Assembly (NCBI GenBank): GCA_015492755.1
Contig: WGEM01000193.1
Span: forward strand, 1-5,704
Direction: 5' to 3'
DNA: 5,704 bases
Origin: Gemmatimonadota bacterium
GTDB taxonomy: Bacteria > Gemmatimonadota > Gemmatimonadetes > Longimicrobiales > Gaopeijiaceae
The number at the start of each line of letters is the position of its first letter. Position 1 is the stretch's first letter. Shown here one piece after another: positions 1 to 5,512 of the stretch. The notes under the pieces were generated by a model. That model was not told where the DNA came from, searched no databases, and saw only the letters and a list, made by a program, of their open reading frames with translations. Position numbers and translations under genes: made by a program.

Positions 1-1666
1 AGTGGCGGAAGAGCCTCCGGCCGGTGAAGACCATGGCGATGCCGTGCGCGTCGGCGGCCGCCACCACCTCCTCGTCGCGGATGGAGCCTCCGGGCTGGAC
101 GATGGCCCGCACGCCCGCCTCCGCCGCCGCATCCACCCCGTCCCGGAAGGGGAAGAAGGCGTCGGACGCCAGCACCGAGCCCTCCAGCTCGTGGCCCGCC
201 TCCCGCGCCTTGCGCACGGCGATCTTGGAGGAGTCCACCCGGCTCATCTGACCGGCGCCGATCCCCAGCACCGCCCCACCCCTCGCCAGGAGGATGGCGT
301 TGGACTTCACGCCGAAGATGGCGGCCCACGCGAAGCGCAGATCGTCCCACTCCTCCGCGGTGGGCGCGCGCCGGGTGGCCACCGTCCACCCCTCGTCGGC
401 CACACCGTAGAAGGGCGGCACCGGCGGCGTCTGCGCCAGCACCCCGCCGTACACCGAGCGGAGCATCCGCGCCGGGTGGACGCGCGCCCACGCCGCCAGG
501 AAGGCCGCGGCGCCGTCGGCGCCTCGCGCCTCCAGGAGCGCCCGCACCGGATCGTCCTGGACGAGCTCCGCAGGATCCAGCGCTGGGTGCACCAGAAGCC
601 GGAGATTCTTCTTGTGGGTGAGGATCTCCAGCGCCTCCGGCTCGAAGCCGGGCGCCACGATGCACTCGATGAAGAGCTCCGACATACGCCCGGCGGTATC
701 GGCGTCCACCGGCCGGTTGGTGCTGATGACGGAGCCGAAGGCGCTCACCGGGTCAGTGGCCAGCGCCCGCATGTAGGCTTCGGCCAGCGTCTCGCCCACC
801 GCCAGGCCGCACGGCGTGGTGTGCTTGACGATGCACACCGCCGGCCGCTCCGAGAGGGCGAAGGGCGCCAGCGAGAGGAGCGCGCCGTCCAGGTCCAGGA
901 GATTGTTGTAGGAGAGCTCCTTGCCGTGGAGCTGCTCCAGGCTCGCCAGCCCCCGCCGGGGCTCGTCGGCGTAGAAGGCGGCGGCCTGATCGGGATTCTC
1001 GCCGTAGCGGAGCGTCTGCACCCGGGGCCAGGAGCCCTCGATGCGCTCCGGAAGGGCCCCGTCCTCCGCGCCGTCACCGCGGAGCGTCTCCTCCAGATAC
1101 GCGGCGATGGCGGCGTCATACTCGTTCACGTGCCGGAAGACCTTCGCCGCCAGCCGGCGGCGGAGCGTGGCGGCGTCGGCCGCGGCGTCGCCGGCGTCCA
1201 ACGCGTCCAGCACCGCGCCGTAGTCGTCGGGGTCCACCACCACCCAGACGTCCCGGTGCGCCTTGGCGGCGGCGCGGATCATGGTGGGCCCGCCGATGTC
1301 CACCTGCTCCATGGCCTCGGCGAGTGTCACGCCATCCCGCGCCACCGTCTCGCGGAAGGGATAGAGGTTCACCGCCACCAGGTCGATGGGCGCGTAGCCC
1401 TGCGCCTCCAGCGCCGCCATGTCGTCGGGGCGGTCCCGCCGCGCCAGGAGTCCGGCGTGGACGGCGGGGTGCAGCGTCTTCACCCGCCCCTCCATCATCT
1501 CGGGATGGCCCGTGACCTCCGAGACGGGCGTCACGTCGATGCCCGCCTCCCGGAGCGCACGCGCGGTGCCGCCGGTGGAGACGATCTCCCATCCGCGCTC
1601 CGTCAGCGCGCGCGCGAACTCCACGATCCCCCGCTTGTCGGAGACACTCAGCAGTGCCCTCGGCAT
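1..1666 (-). CDS. purH: Bifunctional AICAR transformylase / IMP cyclohydrolase PurH (only the stop codon is cut off)
   Basis: Catalyses the last two steps of de novo purine synthesis in the cytoplasm: formylation of AICAR with 10-formyl-THF, then ring closure to IMP. The 555 codons run from ATG at 1666 to base 2. The protein ends RRLFRH, matching the family C-terminus (FRH), so base 1 is very probably the T of the stop codon. The N-terminal MGS-like cyclohydrolase domain (about 1-135) shows [27 protein letters not shown] and [13 protein letters not shown]. The transformylase domain shows LRYGENPDQ (219-227), [13 protein letters not shown], the catalytic Lys281-His282 in KHTTPCG, VKSNAI (Asn456), [12 protein letters not shown] and [11 protein letters not shown]. 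It is longer than the roughly 529-residue E. coli enzyme; the excess is mostly an insertion near 362-400. The site AAAGGA lies 6 nt before the ATG. It sits 52 bp after purN, probably in the same operon. Identity is very secure. Confidence 0.97.
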   Translation of the reverse strand, partial: MPRALLSVSDKRGIVEFARALTERGWEIVSTGGTARALREAGIDVTPVSEVTGHPEMMEGRVKTLHPAVHAGLLARRDRPDDMAALEAQGYAPIDLVAVNLYPFRETVARDGVTLAEAMEQVDIGGPTMIRAAAKAHRDVWVVVDPDDYGAVLDALDAGDAAADAATLRRRLAAKVFRHVNEYDAAIAAYLEETLRGDGAEDGALPERIEGSWPRVQTLRYGENPDQAAAFYADEPRRGLASLEQLHGKELSYNNLLDLDGALLSLAPFALSERPAVCIVKHTTPCGLAVGETLAEAYMRALATDPVSAFGSVISTNRPVDADTAGRMSELFIECIVAPGFEPEALEILTHKKNLRLLVHPALDPAELVQDDPVRALLEARGADGAAAFLAAWARVHPARMLRSVYGGVLAQTPPVPPFYGVADEGWTVATRRAPTAEEWDDLRFAWAAIFGVKSNAILLARGGAVLGIGAGQMSRVDSSKIAVRKAREAGHELEGSVLASDAFFPFRDGVDAAAEAGVRAIVQPGGSIRDEEVVAAADAHGIAMVFTGRRLFRH

Positions 1667-1718
1667 GGTGCGTCCTTTCCCTCTGGGTGTGACGTGCGGA
1701 CGCGGCCCGGCGCGCCCG
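1667..1718 (-). other. purN-purH intergenic gap
   Basis: A 52-bp spacer holding the purH ribosome-binding site (GAGGGAAAGGA, core at 1678-1673). The remainder is GC-rich and I see no T-tracted hairpin or promoter hexamers, so purN and purH are probably co-transcribed. Confidence 0.6.
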
Positions 1719-2366
1719 TCAGTGAAGCGTGAAGCGGTCCCCCGTGAAGGGGAGCGGTGCCGGATCGGAGCCCTCGGCCACCAGGCGCGCCACGTGGTCC
1801 ACGCAGGCCGGGTAGAGGCGGTGCTCCGCCTCCAGCACCCGCGCCGCCAGCGACTCCGGCGTGTCCCCCAGCCGCACGGGCACCGGCCACTGCGCCAGGA
1901 TCGGCCCCCGATCGTAGACCTCGTCCACCAGATGCACGGTGGGCCCCGAGATGCGCGCGCCCGCCTCCAGCACCGCCCGGTGCACGTGGATCCCGTACAT
2001 CCCCGGGCCCCCGAAGGCCGGAAGGAGCGCCGGGTGCACGTTGAGGATCCGCCGGCGGAAGCGAGCCACCACCTCCGCAGGCACCAGCCGCAGGTAGCCC
2101 GCCAGGCAGATGAGCGCCGCCCCCCAGGACTCCAGCGTCTCCAGCATCTCCTGCGCCACGTCGGCCTGAGGGCGGTCCCTGGTGGGGATGACCCGGGCCG
2201 GCAGGCCCGCCGCTTCCGCCCGCGCCAGCGCGCCGGCGGCGGCGCGGTTGGTGATGAGGCCCACCACCTCCCACGGCACCGCAGGGTCGGCGGCGTGGTC
2301 CAGGAGCGCCTGGAAGTTGGTTCCGCCCCCGGAGGCGAACACAGCCACCCGCAGCCGCTCGCTCAC
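1719..2366 (-). CDS. purN: Phosphoribosylglycinamide formyltransferase PurN
   Basis: Transfers the formyl group of 10-formyl-THF to GAR, giving FGAR, the third step of de novo purine synthesis (cytoplasmic). The 215-residue protein is a full-length formyltransferase. VAVFASGGGTNFQALL (8-23) is the phosphate-binding loop region. The catalytic triad is visible as Asn109 and His111 in ILNVHPALLP, and Asp152 in HLVDEVYDRGP, aligning with E. coli Asn106, His108 and Asp144. Between the LLP motif and the HxHRAVL segment it carries FGGPGMYG, a few residues longer than the E. coli loop and reminiscent of Bacteroidota-type PurN. The start codon is GTG (2366-2364). AGGAGG at 2383-2378 lies 11 nt upstream and shares its first base with the stop codon of the preceding hydrolase gene. 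The 16-bp gap to that gene and the 52-bp gap to purH support an operon. Confidence 0.96.
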   Translation of the reverse strand: MSERLRVAVFASGGGTNFQALLDHAADPAVPWEVVGLITNRAAAGALARAEAAGLPARVIPTRDRPQADVAQEMLETLESWGAALICLAGYLRLVPAEVVARFRRRILNVHPALLPAFGGPGMYGIHVHRAVLEAGARISGPTVHLVDEVYDRGPILAQWPVPVRLGDTPESLAARVLEAEHRLYPACVDHVARLVAEGSDPAPLPFTGDRFTLH

Positions 2367-2382
2367 CGGGCGCGCTCCCTCC

Positions 2383-3036
2383 TCACACCAGCTCTCCGCC
2401 GTAGTGCGGCACCAGGAAGGGATTGCCTACCCGTTCGTGGCCCACCGTGGTGGCGGGTCCGTGGCCGGGGTGCAGCACCGTCGCGTCGGGGAGGGCGAGC
2501 ACCTGCGTGCGGATGGAGTTCATGAGCGTCTGGAAGTTTCCGCCGGGCAGGTCGGTTCTCCCGATGGAGCCCATGAAGACCACGTCGCCCACCAGCGCCG
2601 CGCCCGTCTCCGGGGAGACGAAGATCACGTGTCCGGGAGAGTGCCCCGGCGTGAAGCGGACATCCAGCGCGCACCCGCCGAAGGTGAAGCGCTGTCCGTG
2701 CTCCAGCTCGTGCGTGGGCGGGGGCTGGGGCGGCGCCTCCAACCCGAACATGGCCGCCTGCTGCGGAATGGCCATGTACATCTCGTAGTCGGCGGGGTGC
2801 AGCCAGATGGGTACCTCGGGCCACGCGGCGCGCACCGCGCCGATCCCCTCCACGTGGTCCAGATGGGCGTGCGTCAGGAGGATGGCATCCAGACGGAGCC
2901 CCTCCTCGTCGAGCCTCCTGAGCGCCGCCGGCGCCGCCGCACCGGGATCCACCAGCACGGCGCGGGCGGTGTCGGGACACACCACCAGGTACGTATTCTC
3001 GCCGAAGTCGCCCCCGGTGAAGGTGTGGATCTTCAT
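2383..3036 (-). CDS. MBL-fold metal-dependent hydrolase, YcbL / glyoxalase-II-like
   Basis: A 217-residue soluble metallo-beta-lactamase-fold hydrolase with all the expected metal-site motifs. These are THAHLDH (55-61), giving His56, His58, Asp60 and His61; His132 in TPGHSPGH; bridging Asp151 in LVGDVVF; and His192 in LHPGHGP. GRTDLPGG (159-166) and the ending TVGHERVGNPFL match the compact YcbL-type group, which lacks the C-terminal glutathione-binding domain of classical glyoxalase II. These enzymes hydrolyse thioesters such as S-lactoylglutathione or related compounds, but the physiological substrate cannot be read from sequence. No signal peptide is seen. The frame stays open upstream into the Fe-S carrier gene, but homology starts at MKIHTFTGGDFGENTYLV, so ATG 3036 is chosen. 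The upstream ribosome-binding site is poor (only GGCGGCGGTG), which may mean weak or coupled initiation. Confidence 0.9.
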   Translation of the reverse strand: MKIHTFTGGDFGENTYLVVCPDTARAVLVDPGAAAPAALRRLDEEGLRLDAILLTHAHLDHVEGIGAVRAAWPEVPIWLHPADYEMYMAIPQQAAMFGLEAPPQPPPTHELEHGQRFTFGGCALDVRFTPGHSPGHVIFVSPETGAALVGDVVFMGSIGRTDLPGGNFQTLMNSIRTQVLALPDATVLHPGHGPATTVGHERVGNPFLVPHYGGELV

Positions 3037-3076
3037 GGCCGCACCGCCGCCGCCCGCGGGGGCCTCGGGGCGTCCG
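3037..3076 (-). other. Gap between the Fe-S carrier gene and the hydrolase gene
   Basis: A 40-bp G/C-only-like spacer (minus strand CGGACGCCCC... to ...GGTGCGGC). I see no promoter, no terminator and no clear Shine-Dalgarno. It is consistent with read-through within an operon. Confidence 0.5.
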
Positions 3077-3403
3077 TCAAACGGTGAACGAACTCCCGCA
3101 GCCGCAGCCGCCCGTGGCGTTGGGATTCCGGAAGGTGAAGCCCTGCCCCATGAATCCGGTGACGTAGTCGATCTCCACACCCTTGAGATACTGGGCGGAG
3201 AAGGGATCCACGAAGATGCGCACGCCCTGGATCTCCAGGACCTCGTCGTCCTCCTCGGGGCCCTCTTCGATGTTGAGGCCGTACTGGAACCCGGAGCACC
3301 CTCCGGGAAGCACCGCAACGCGCAGGCCCACGTCGCCTTCGACGCCGTGCTCGCGAATGAAGTCCTGCACTTTTTCCGCCGCCGTCGCCGTCAGGGTCAT
3401 CAT
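3077..3403 (-). CDS. erpA: A-type iron-sulfur cluster carrier (ErpA/HesB/SufA family)
   Basis: A 108-residue A-type carrier that receives [Fe-S] clusters from the assembly scaffold and passes them to apo-enzymes. The three conserved cluster-ligand cysteines are present: Cys36 in LPGGCSGFQYG, and Cys100 and Cys102 in the C-terminal GGCGCGSSF. Length and layout match the family, with LTATAAEKVQDFI at the N-terminus and FVDPFSAQYLKGVEIDYV in the middle. The acidic linker EEGPEEDDE (46-54) is typical of ErpA-like members. ATG 3403 is preferred over the adjacent ATG 3400 because AGGAGG at 3420-3415 lies 11 nt before the first and 14 nt before the second. It is the first gene after the promoter at 3555-3527 and begins a likely erpA-hydrolase-purN-purH operon. 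ErpA, IscA and SufA cannot be firmly separated without a tree; no isc or suf scaffold genes lie in the window. Confidence 0.92.
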   Translation of the reverse strand: MMTLTATAAEKVQDFIREHGVEGDVGLRVAVLPGGCSGFQYGLNIEEGPEEDDEVLEIQGVRIFVDPFSAQYLKGVEIDYVTGFMGQGFTFRNPNATGGCGCGSSFTV

Positions 3404-3425
3404 GGCGCCGGTACCCTCCTGCTCA

Positions 3426-3445
3426 GTGTTCAGGCGCGGTGTTCA
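3426..3445 (-). repeat. Direct repeat TGAACAC-N6-TGAACAC before erpA
   Basis: Two identical 7-bp copies of TGAACAC (minus strand) are separated by CGCGCC, a 13-bp period, ending 5 bp upstream of the erpA AGGAGG. They are noticeable as A-containing words in GC-rich DNA. Their function is unknown; a translational or transcriptional regulator site is possible. Confidence 0.3.
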
Positions 3446-3477
3446 CGTCCGTCCGCGCCCCTCATCTACCCGCCCCG

Positions 3478-3487
3478 CACCCGGGTG
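3478..3487. repeat. 10-bp perfect palindrome CACCCGGGTG
   Basis: CACCCGGGTG is its own reverse complement and lies in the erpA leader, about 35-40 nt past the predicted transcription start. It could be a small operator or simply reflect base composition; no regulator family can be named. Confidence 0.3.
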
Positions 3488-3502
3488 TTTCCGGACCGGG
3501 AG

Positions 3503-3520
3503 TCGCCCGTCCGCGGGCGA
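3503..3520 (-). other. Perfect hairpin at the predicted mRNA 5' end
   Basis: TCGCCCG, loop CGGA, CGGGCGA: a perfect 7-bp stem with a 4-nt loop at the predicted transcription start of the erpA operon. There is no downstream U-tract, so it is not a standard intrinsic terminator for gmhB. It could be a 5'-protecting stem or chance in GC-rich DNA. Confidence 0.4.
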
Positions 3521-3526
3521 GGGCGA

Positions 3527-3555
3527 AAGCTAGGGAGGCCCGAAAACCGGGTCAA
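3527..3555 (-). promoter_or_regulatory. Sigma-70-like promoter for the erpA-hydrolase-purN-purH operon
   Basis: On the minus strand TTGACC (3555-3550) is followed by exactly 17 bp and then TAGCTT (3532-3527). The -35 box matches the consensus at five of six positions; the -10 box keeps the first two and last consensus bases. The spacer contains an unusual TTTT run for this GC-rich DNA. The TGA stop of gmhB (3554-3552) lies inside the -35 box. Predicted transcription would start near 3520, leaving a leader of about 115 nt before erpA. This is inferred from sequence only. Confidence 0.65.
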
Positions 3556-4091
3556 CGACGCGCCAGGATCCAATCCGCCGCCGCCGCCAGATCGTCCACC
3601 ACCACCACCTCCGGCGGCGCCTGGCCCTCCAGCGCGCCACCGTAACCGGTGCGGACCAACATGGGCGTGCCGCCCAGCGCCCGCGCCGGCTCCACGTCGG
3701 TGAGCTTGTCCCCCACGTAGTACGACGCCGCCAGGTCCAGCCCCAGTTCGTCGGCCGCCGATTCGTACATCCCCGTGGCGGGTTTGCGGCAGCGGCACGG
3801 GCCGGTGTGGTCCGGGTGGTGCGGGCAGAAGTACGTGGCGTCCAGCCGAACGCCGCCCGCCGCAAGCTCCGCCTCCACGCGGCGCGCCACGGCGTGGTAG
3901 TCGTCCAGCGTGTAGTAGCCCCGGGCGATGCCCGACTGGTTCGTCACCACCACCAGGGCCAGCCCCGCGTCCTGCAGGCGCGCCAGCGCCTCGATGGCGC
4001 CGGGCACGAACGCCACCCCGTCCGGGTCGGCCAGGTATTCCTTCTCCTCGATGAGCGTCCCGTCCCGGTCCAGGAACACCGCCGGCCTCAT
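3552..4091 (-). CDS. gmhB: D-glycero-D-manno-heptose 1,7-bisphosphate 7-phosphatase GmhB (HAD-IIIA)
   Basis: A 179-residue HAD-superfamily phosphatase that removes the 7-phosphate of heptose 1,7-bisphosphate in the cytoplasm on the way to ADP-heptose for LPS core. Motif I is FLDRDGTL with Asp8 and Asp10; motif II is VVTNQSG with Thr50; Lys103 lies in CRKP; motif IV is YVGDKLTD with Asp128. The zinc loop of GmhB is complete: Cys89, His91, Cys99 and Cys101 in CPHHPDHTGPCRCRKP. It is slightly shorter than E. coli GmhB (191 residues). The ATG (4091-4089) overlaps the selA stop as ATGA, and GGGAGG at 4103-4098, inside the selA coding end, lies 6 nt upstream. The same frame is open far upstream across selA, but that part is a low-complexity shadow. 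The family also includes histidinol-phosphate phosphatases; with no his genes nearby, GmhB is preferred, though the anomer specificity is not resolved. Confidence 0.9.
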   Translation of the reverse strand: MRPAVFLDRDGTLIEEKEYLADPDGVAFVPGAIEALARLQDAGLALVVVTNQSGIARGYYTLDDYHAVARRVEAELAAGGVRLDATYFCPHHPDHTGPCRCRKPATGMYESAADELGLDLAASYYVGDKLTDVEPARALGGTPMLVRTGYGGALEGQAPPEVVVVDDLAAAADWILARR

Positions 4092-5497
4092 GCCTCCCCT
4101 CCCGCCTCGTCCACCACACGGAGCACCGAGCGCACCACCACCTCCACGTCGCCCTCCAGGAGCGTGCGTGGATCCAGCGTGAGTCGTTCGTCGGCCACGC
4201 GCGCCACCACCGGAGGCTCCTGCTCCCGGAGGCGCCGTGCCAGCTCGTGGGGCGCCAGGCCGCGCACCTCCACCGCCACCACCGGGCCCTCCAGCGCCAC
4301 CTCCGGGAAGGTGCCGCCACCCACCGCACCCGCGCCGGGGCGCACCACCGCCGCCACGGCCGGGTGGCGGGCCAGCGCCTCCGCCATCTGCCGCGCCTCC
4401 TCCTCCAGCGCTCCGGCGCTCCGGGTGATCATCTCCAGGACGGGGACCGCACGGCGGGCCCGCTCGGGGTCCCGGTAGAGCCGGAGCGTGGCCTCCAGAG
4501 CCGCCAGCGTCATCTTGTCCACGCGGAGCGCCCGGCAGAGGGGGTTGCGGCGCAGGCGCTCCACCAGCGCTCCTCGGCCCAGGACGATCCCCGCCTGGGG
4601 CCCGCCCAGCACCTTGTCGCCCGACACGCACACCAGCTCCGCGCCCGCCGCCAGCGCGTCGGCGGCCAGCGGCTCGGGGGGCAGACCCAGCGAGGCGGCG
4701 TCCACCAGCAGGCCCGACCCGAGGTCGTACACCAGGGGGACGCCGGACCCGGCGGCCAGCTTCGCCAGCTCCTGGACCGACGCTTCCTCCGTGAACCCCA
4801 GCACGCGGAAGTTGGAGCGGTGCACCTTCAGCAGGAGGGAGGCCCGCCCCTCCTCCACCGCCGCCCGGTAGTCGGCGAGGCGGGTGCGGTTCGTGCTTCC
4901 CACCTCCACCAGGCGGGCGCCGGAGCGCTCCAGGATCTCCGGAACCCGGAAGCCGCCCCCGATCTCCACCAGCTCGCCGCGGGAGACCGCCACGCCCGCA
5001 CCCTCCGCCAGCGTGTTCAGCGCCAGCACCAGGGCCGCGGCGTTGTTGTTCACCACCAGCGCGTCTTCGGCGCCGGTGAGCTCCCGCAGGAGCGCCACGC
5101 AGTGGTCGTAGCGGGAGCCACGACGGCCTTCCACCAGATCGTACTCCAGCGCCGTGTAGCCCGCCGCGGCCCTCTGCACCGCCTCCAACGCTTCGGCGGC
5201 CAGCGGCGCGCGCCCCAGGTTGGTGTGGATCACCACGCCGGTGGCGTTGATGACGCGCCGGAGCGAGGGCACCGACGCCGACTCCAGCGCGCCCCGCGCC
5301 CGCTCCAGGTACCAGCCGGCACCCTCCACCGGGGCGGGCGCGGCGCCGGACGCCAGCGCCTCGCGCATCGCGTCGGCGGCGGCGCGGAGCGCTTCCACCG
5401 TGGCGGGGCGGCCGAACCGCTCCACCAGCGCCCCGGCGCCGGGCGCCGCCAGGAGGACGTCGATGGACGGAATCCGCCTCCGGGCGTCGTCGCTCAT
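4088..5497 (-). CDS. selA: L-seryl-tRNA(Sec) selenium transferase SelA
   Basis: A PLP enzyme that converts seryl-tRNA(Sec) to selenocysteyl-tRNA(Sec) using selenophosphate, normally as a large homodecamer. From ATG 5497 it has 469 residues, close to the usual bacterial length. The N-terminal tRNA-binding segment is present (RRIPSIDVLLAAPG), so this is not a short SelA-like paralogue. The core shows RVINATGVVIHTNLGRAPL, VVNNNAAALVLAL, ELVEIGGGFRVPEI, STNRT, LLKVHRSNFRVLGF, YDLGSGLL and the PLP-lysine motif VSGDKVLGGPQAG with Lys295, the same number as in E. coli SelA. The end, RLTLDPRTLLEGD, is also typical. An in-frame GTG at 5509 would add four residues. ATG 5497 is preferred because it overlaps the upstream stop (ATGA), with SD-like GGGGTGG at 5512-5506, 8 nt away. 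selB, selC and selD are not in the window. Confidence 0.95.
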   Translation of the reverse strand: MSDDARRRIPSIDVLLAAPGAGALVERFGRPATVEALRAAADAMREALASGAAPAPVEGAGWYLERARGALESASVPSLRRVINATGVVIHTNLGRAPLAAEALEAVQRAAAGYTALEYDLVEGRRGSRYDHCVALLRELTGAEDALVVNNNAAALVLALNTLAEGAGVAVSRGELVEIGGGFRVPEILERSGARLVEVGSTNRTRLADYRAAVEEGRASLLLKVHRSNFRVLGFTEEASVQELAKLAAGSGVPLVYDLGSGLLVDAASLGLPPEPLAADALAAGAELVCVSGDKVLGGPQAGIVLGRGALVERLRRNPLCRALRVDKMTLAALEATLRLYRDPERARRAVPVLEMITRSAGALEEEARQMAEALARHPAVAAVVRPGAGAVGGGTFPEVALEGPVVAVEVRGLAPHELARRLREQEPPVVARVADERLTLDPRTLLEGDVEVVVRSVLRVVDEAGGEA

Positions 5498-5512
5498 GGC
5501 CGGCGCCACCCC
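5494..5512 (-). promoter_or_regulatory. selA translation start with ATGA coupling
   Basis: ATG at 5497-5495 shares two bases with the TGA (5496-5494) of the preceding gene, and GGGGTGG lies 8 nt upstream. This arrangement decides the selA start and suggests coupled re-initiation by ribosomes finishing the upstream gene. Confidence 0.7.

Larger units (their letters stand above)
3404..3551 (-). other. Intergenic region and predicted 5' leader of the erpA operon
   Basis: The only sizeable gap in the window, 148 bp between the gmhB stop and the erpA start. Read on the minus strand it holds most of a sigma-70-like promoter, a 7-bp-stem hairpin around the predicted transcription start, a 10-bp perfect palindrome (3487-3478), a pair of 7-bp direct repeats (3445-3439 and 3432-3426) and a strong Shine-Dalgarno for erpA. 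I see no known riboswitch and no T-tracted intrinsic terminator for the selA-gmhB unit. Confidence 0.6.

Noticed and set aside
2..1732. A 576-codon plus-strand open frame across the purH region
   Set aside because: It is the antisense shadow of purH, made possible by strong GC bias at third positions. Its translation is Arg/Gly/His/Pro-rich with no recognisable domain, whereas the minus strand encodes an essentially full PurH.
2383..3318. An N-terminally extended MBL hydrolase (311 residues)
   Set aside because: The extra 94 residues are read out of frame through the Fe-S carrier gene and have no homology-like pattern. The conserved domain begins at MKIHTF from ATG 3036.
3430..3465. An 11-codon upstream ORF (MRGADGREHRA) in the erpA leader
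   Set aside because: It starts with ATG after a G-rich run, but one short frame in a leader is expected by chance and its composition suggests no attenuation peptide. It would need conservation to be taken seriously.
3503..3520. Intrinsic terminator after gmhB
   Set aside because: The hairpin is perfect but has no following U-tract on the minus strand and lies at the predicted start of the next transcript.
5498..5509. GTG at 5509 as the selA start
   Set aside because: It has no good Shine-Dalgarno and adds only MAPA. ATG 5497 has the ATGA overlap, an SD-like GGGGTGG at 8 nt and puts the PLP lysine at the E. coli number, 295.
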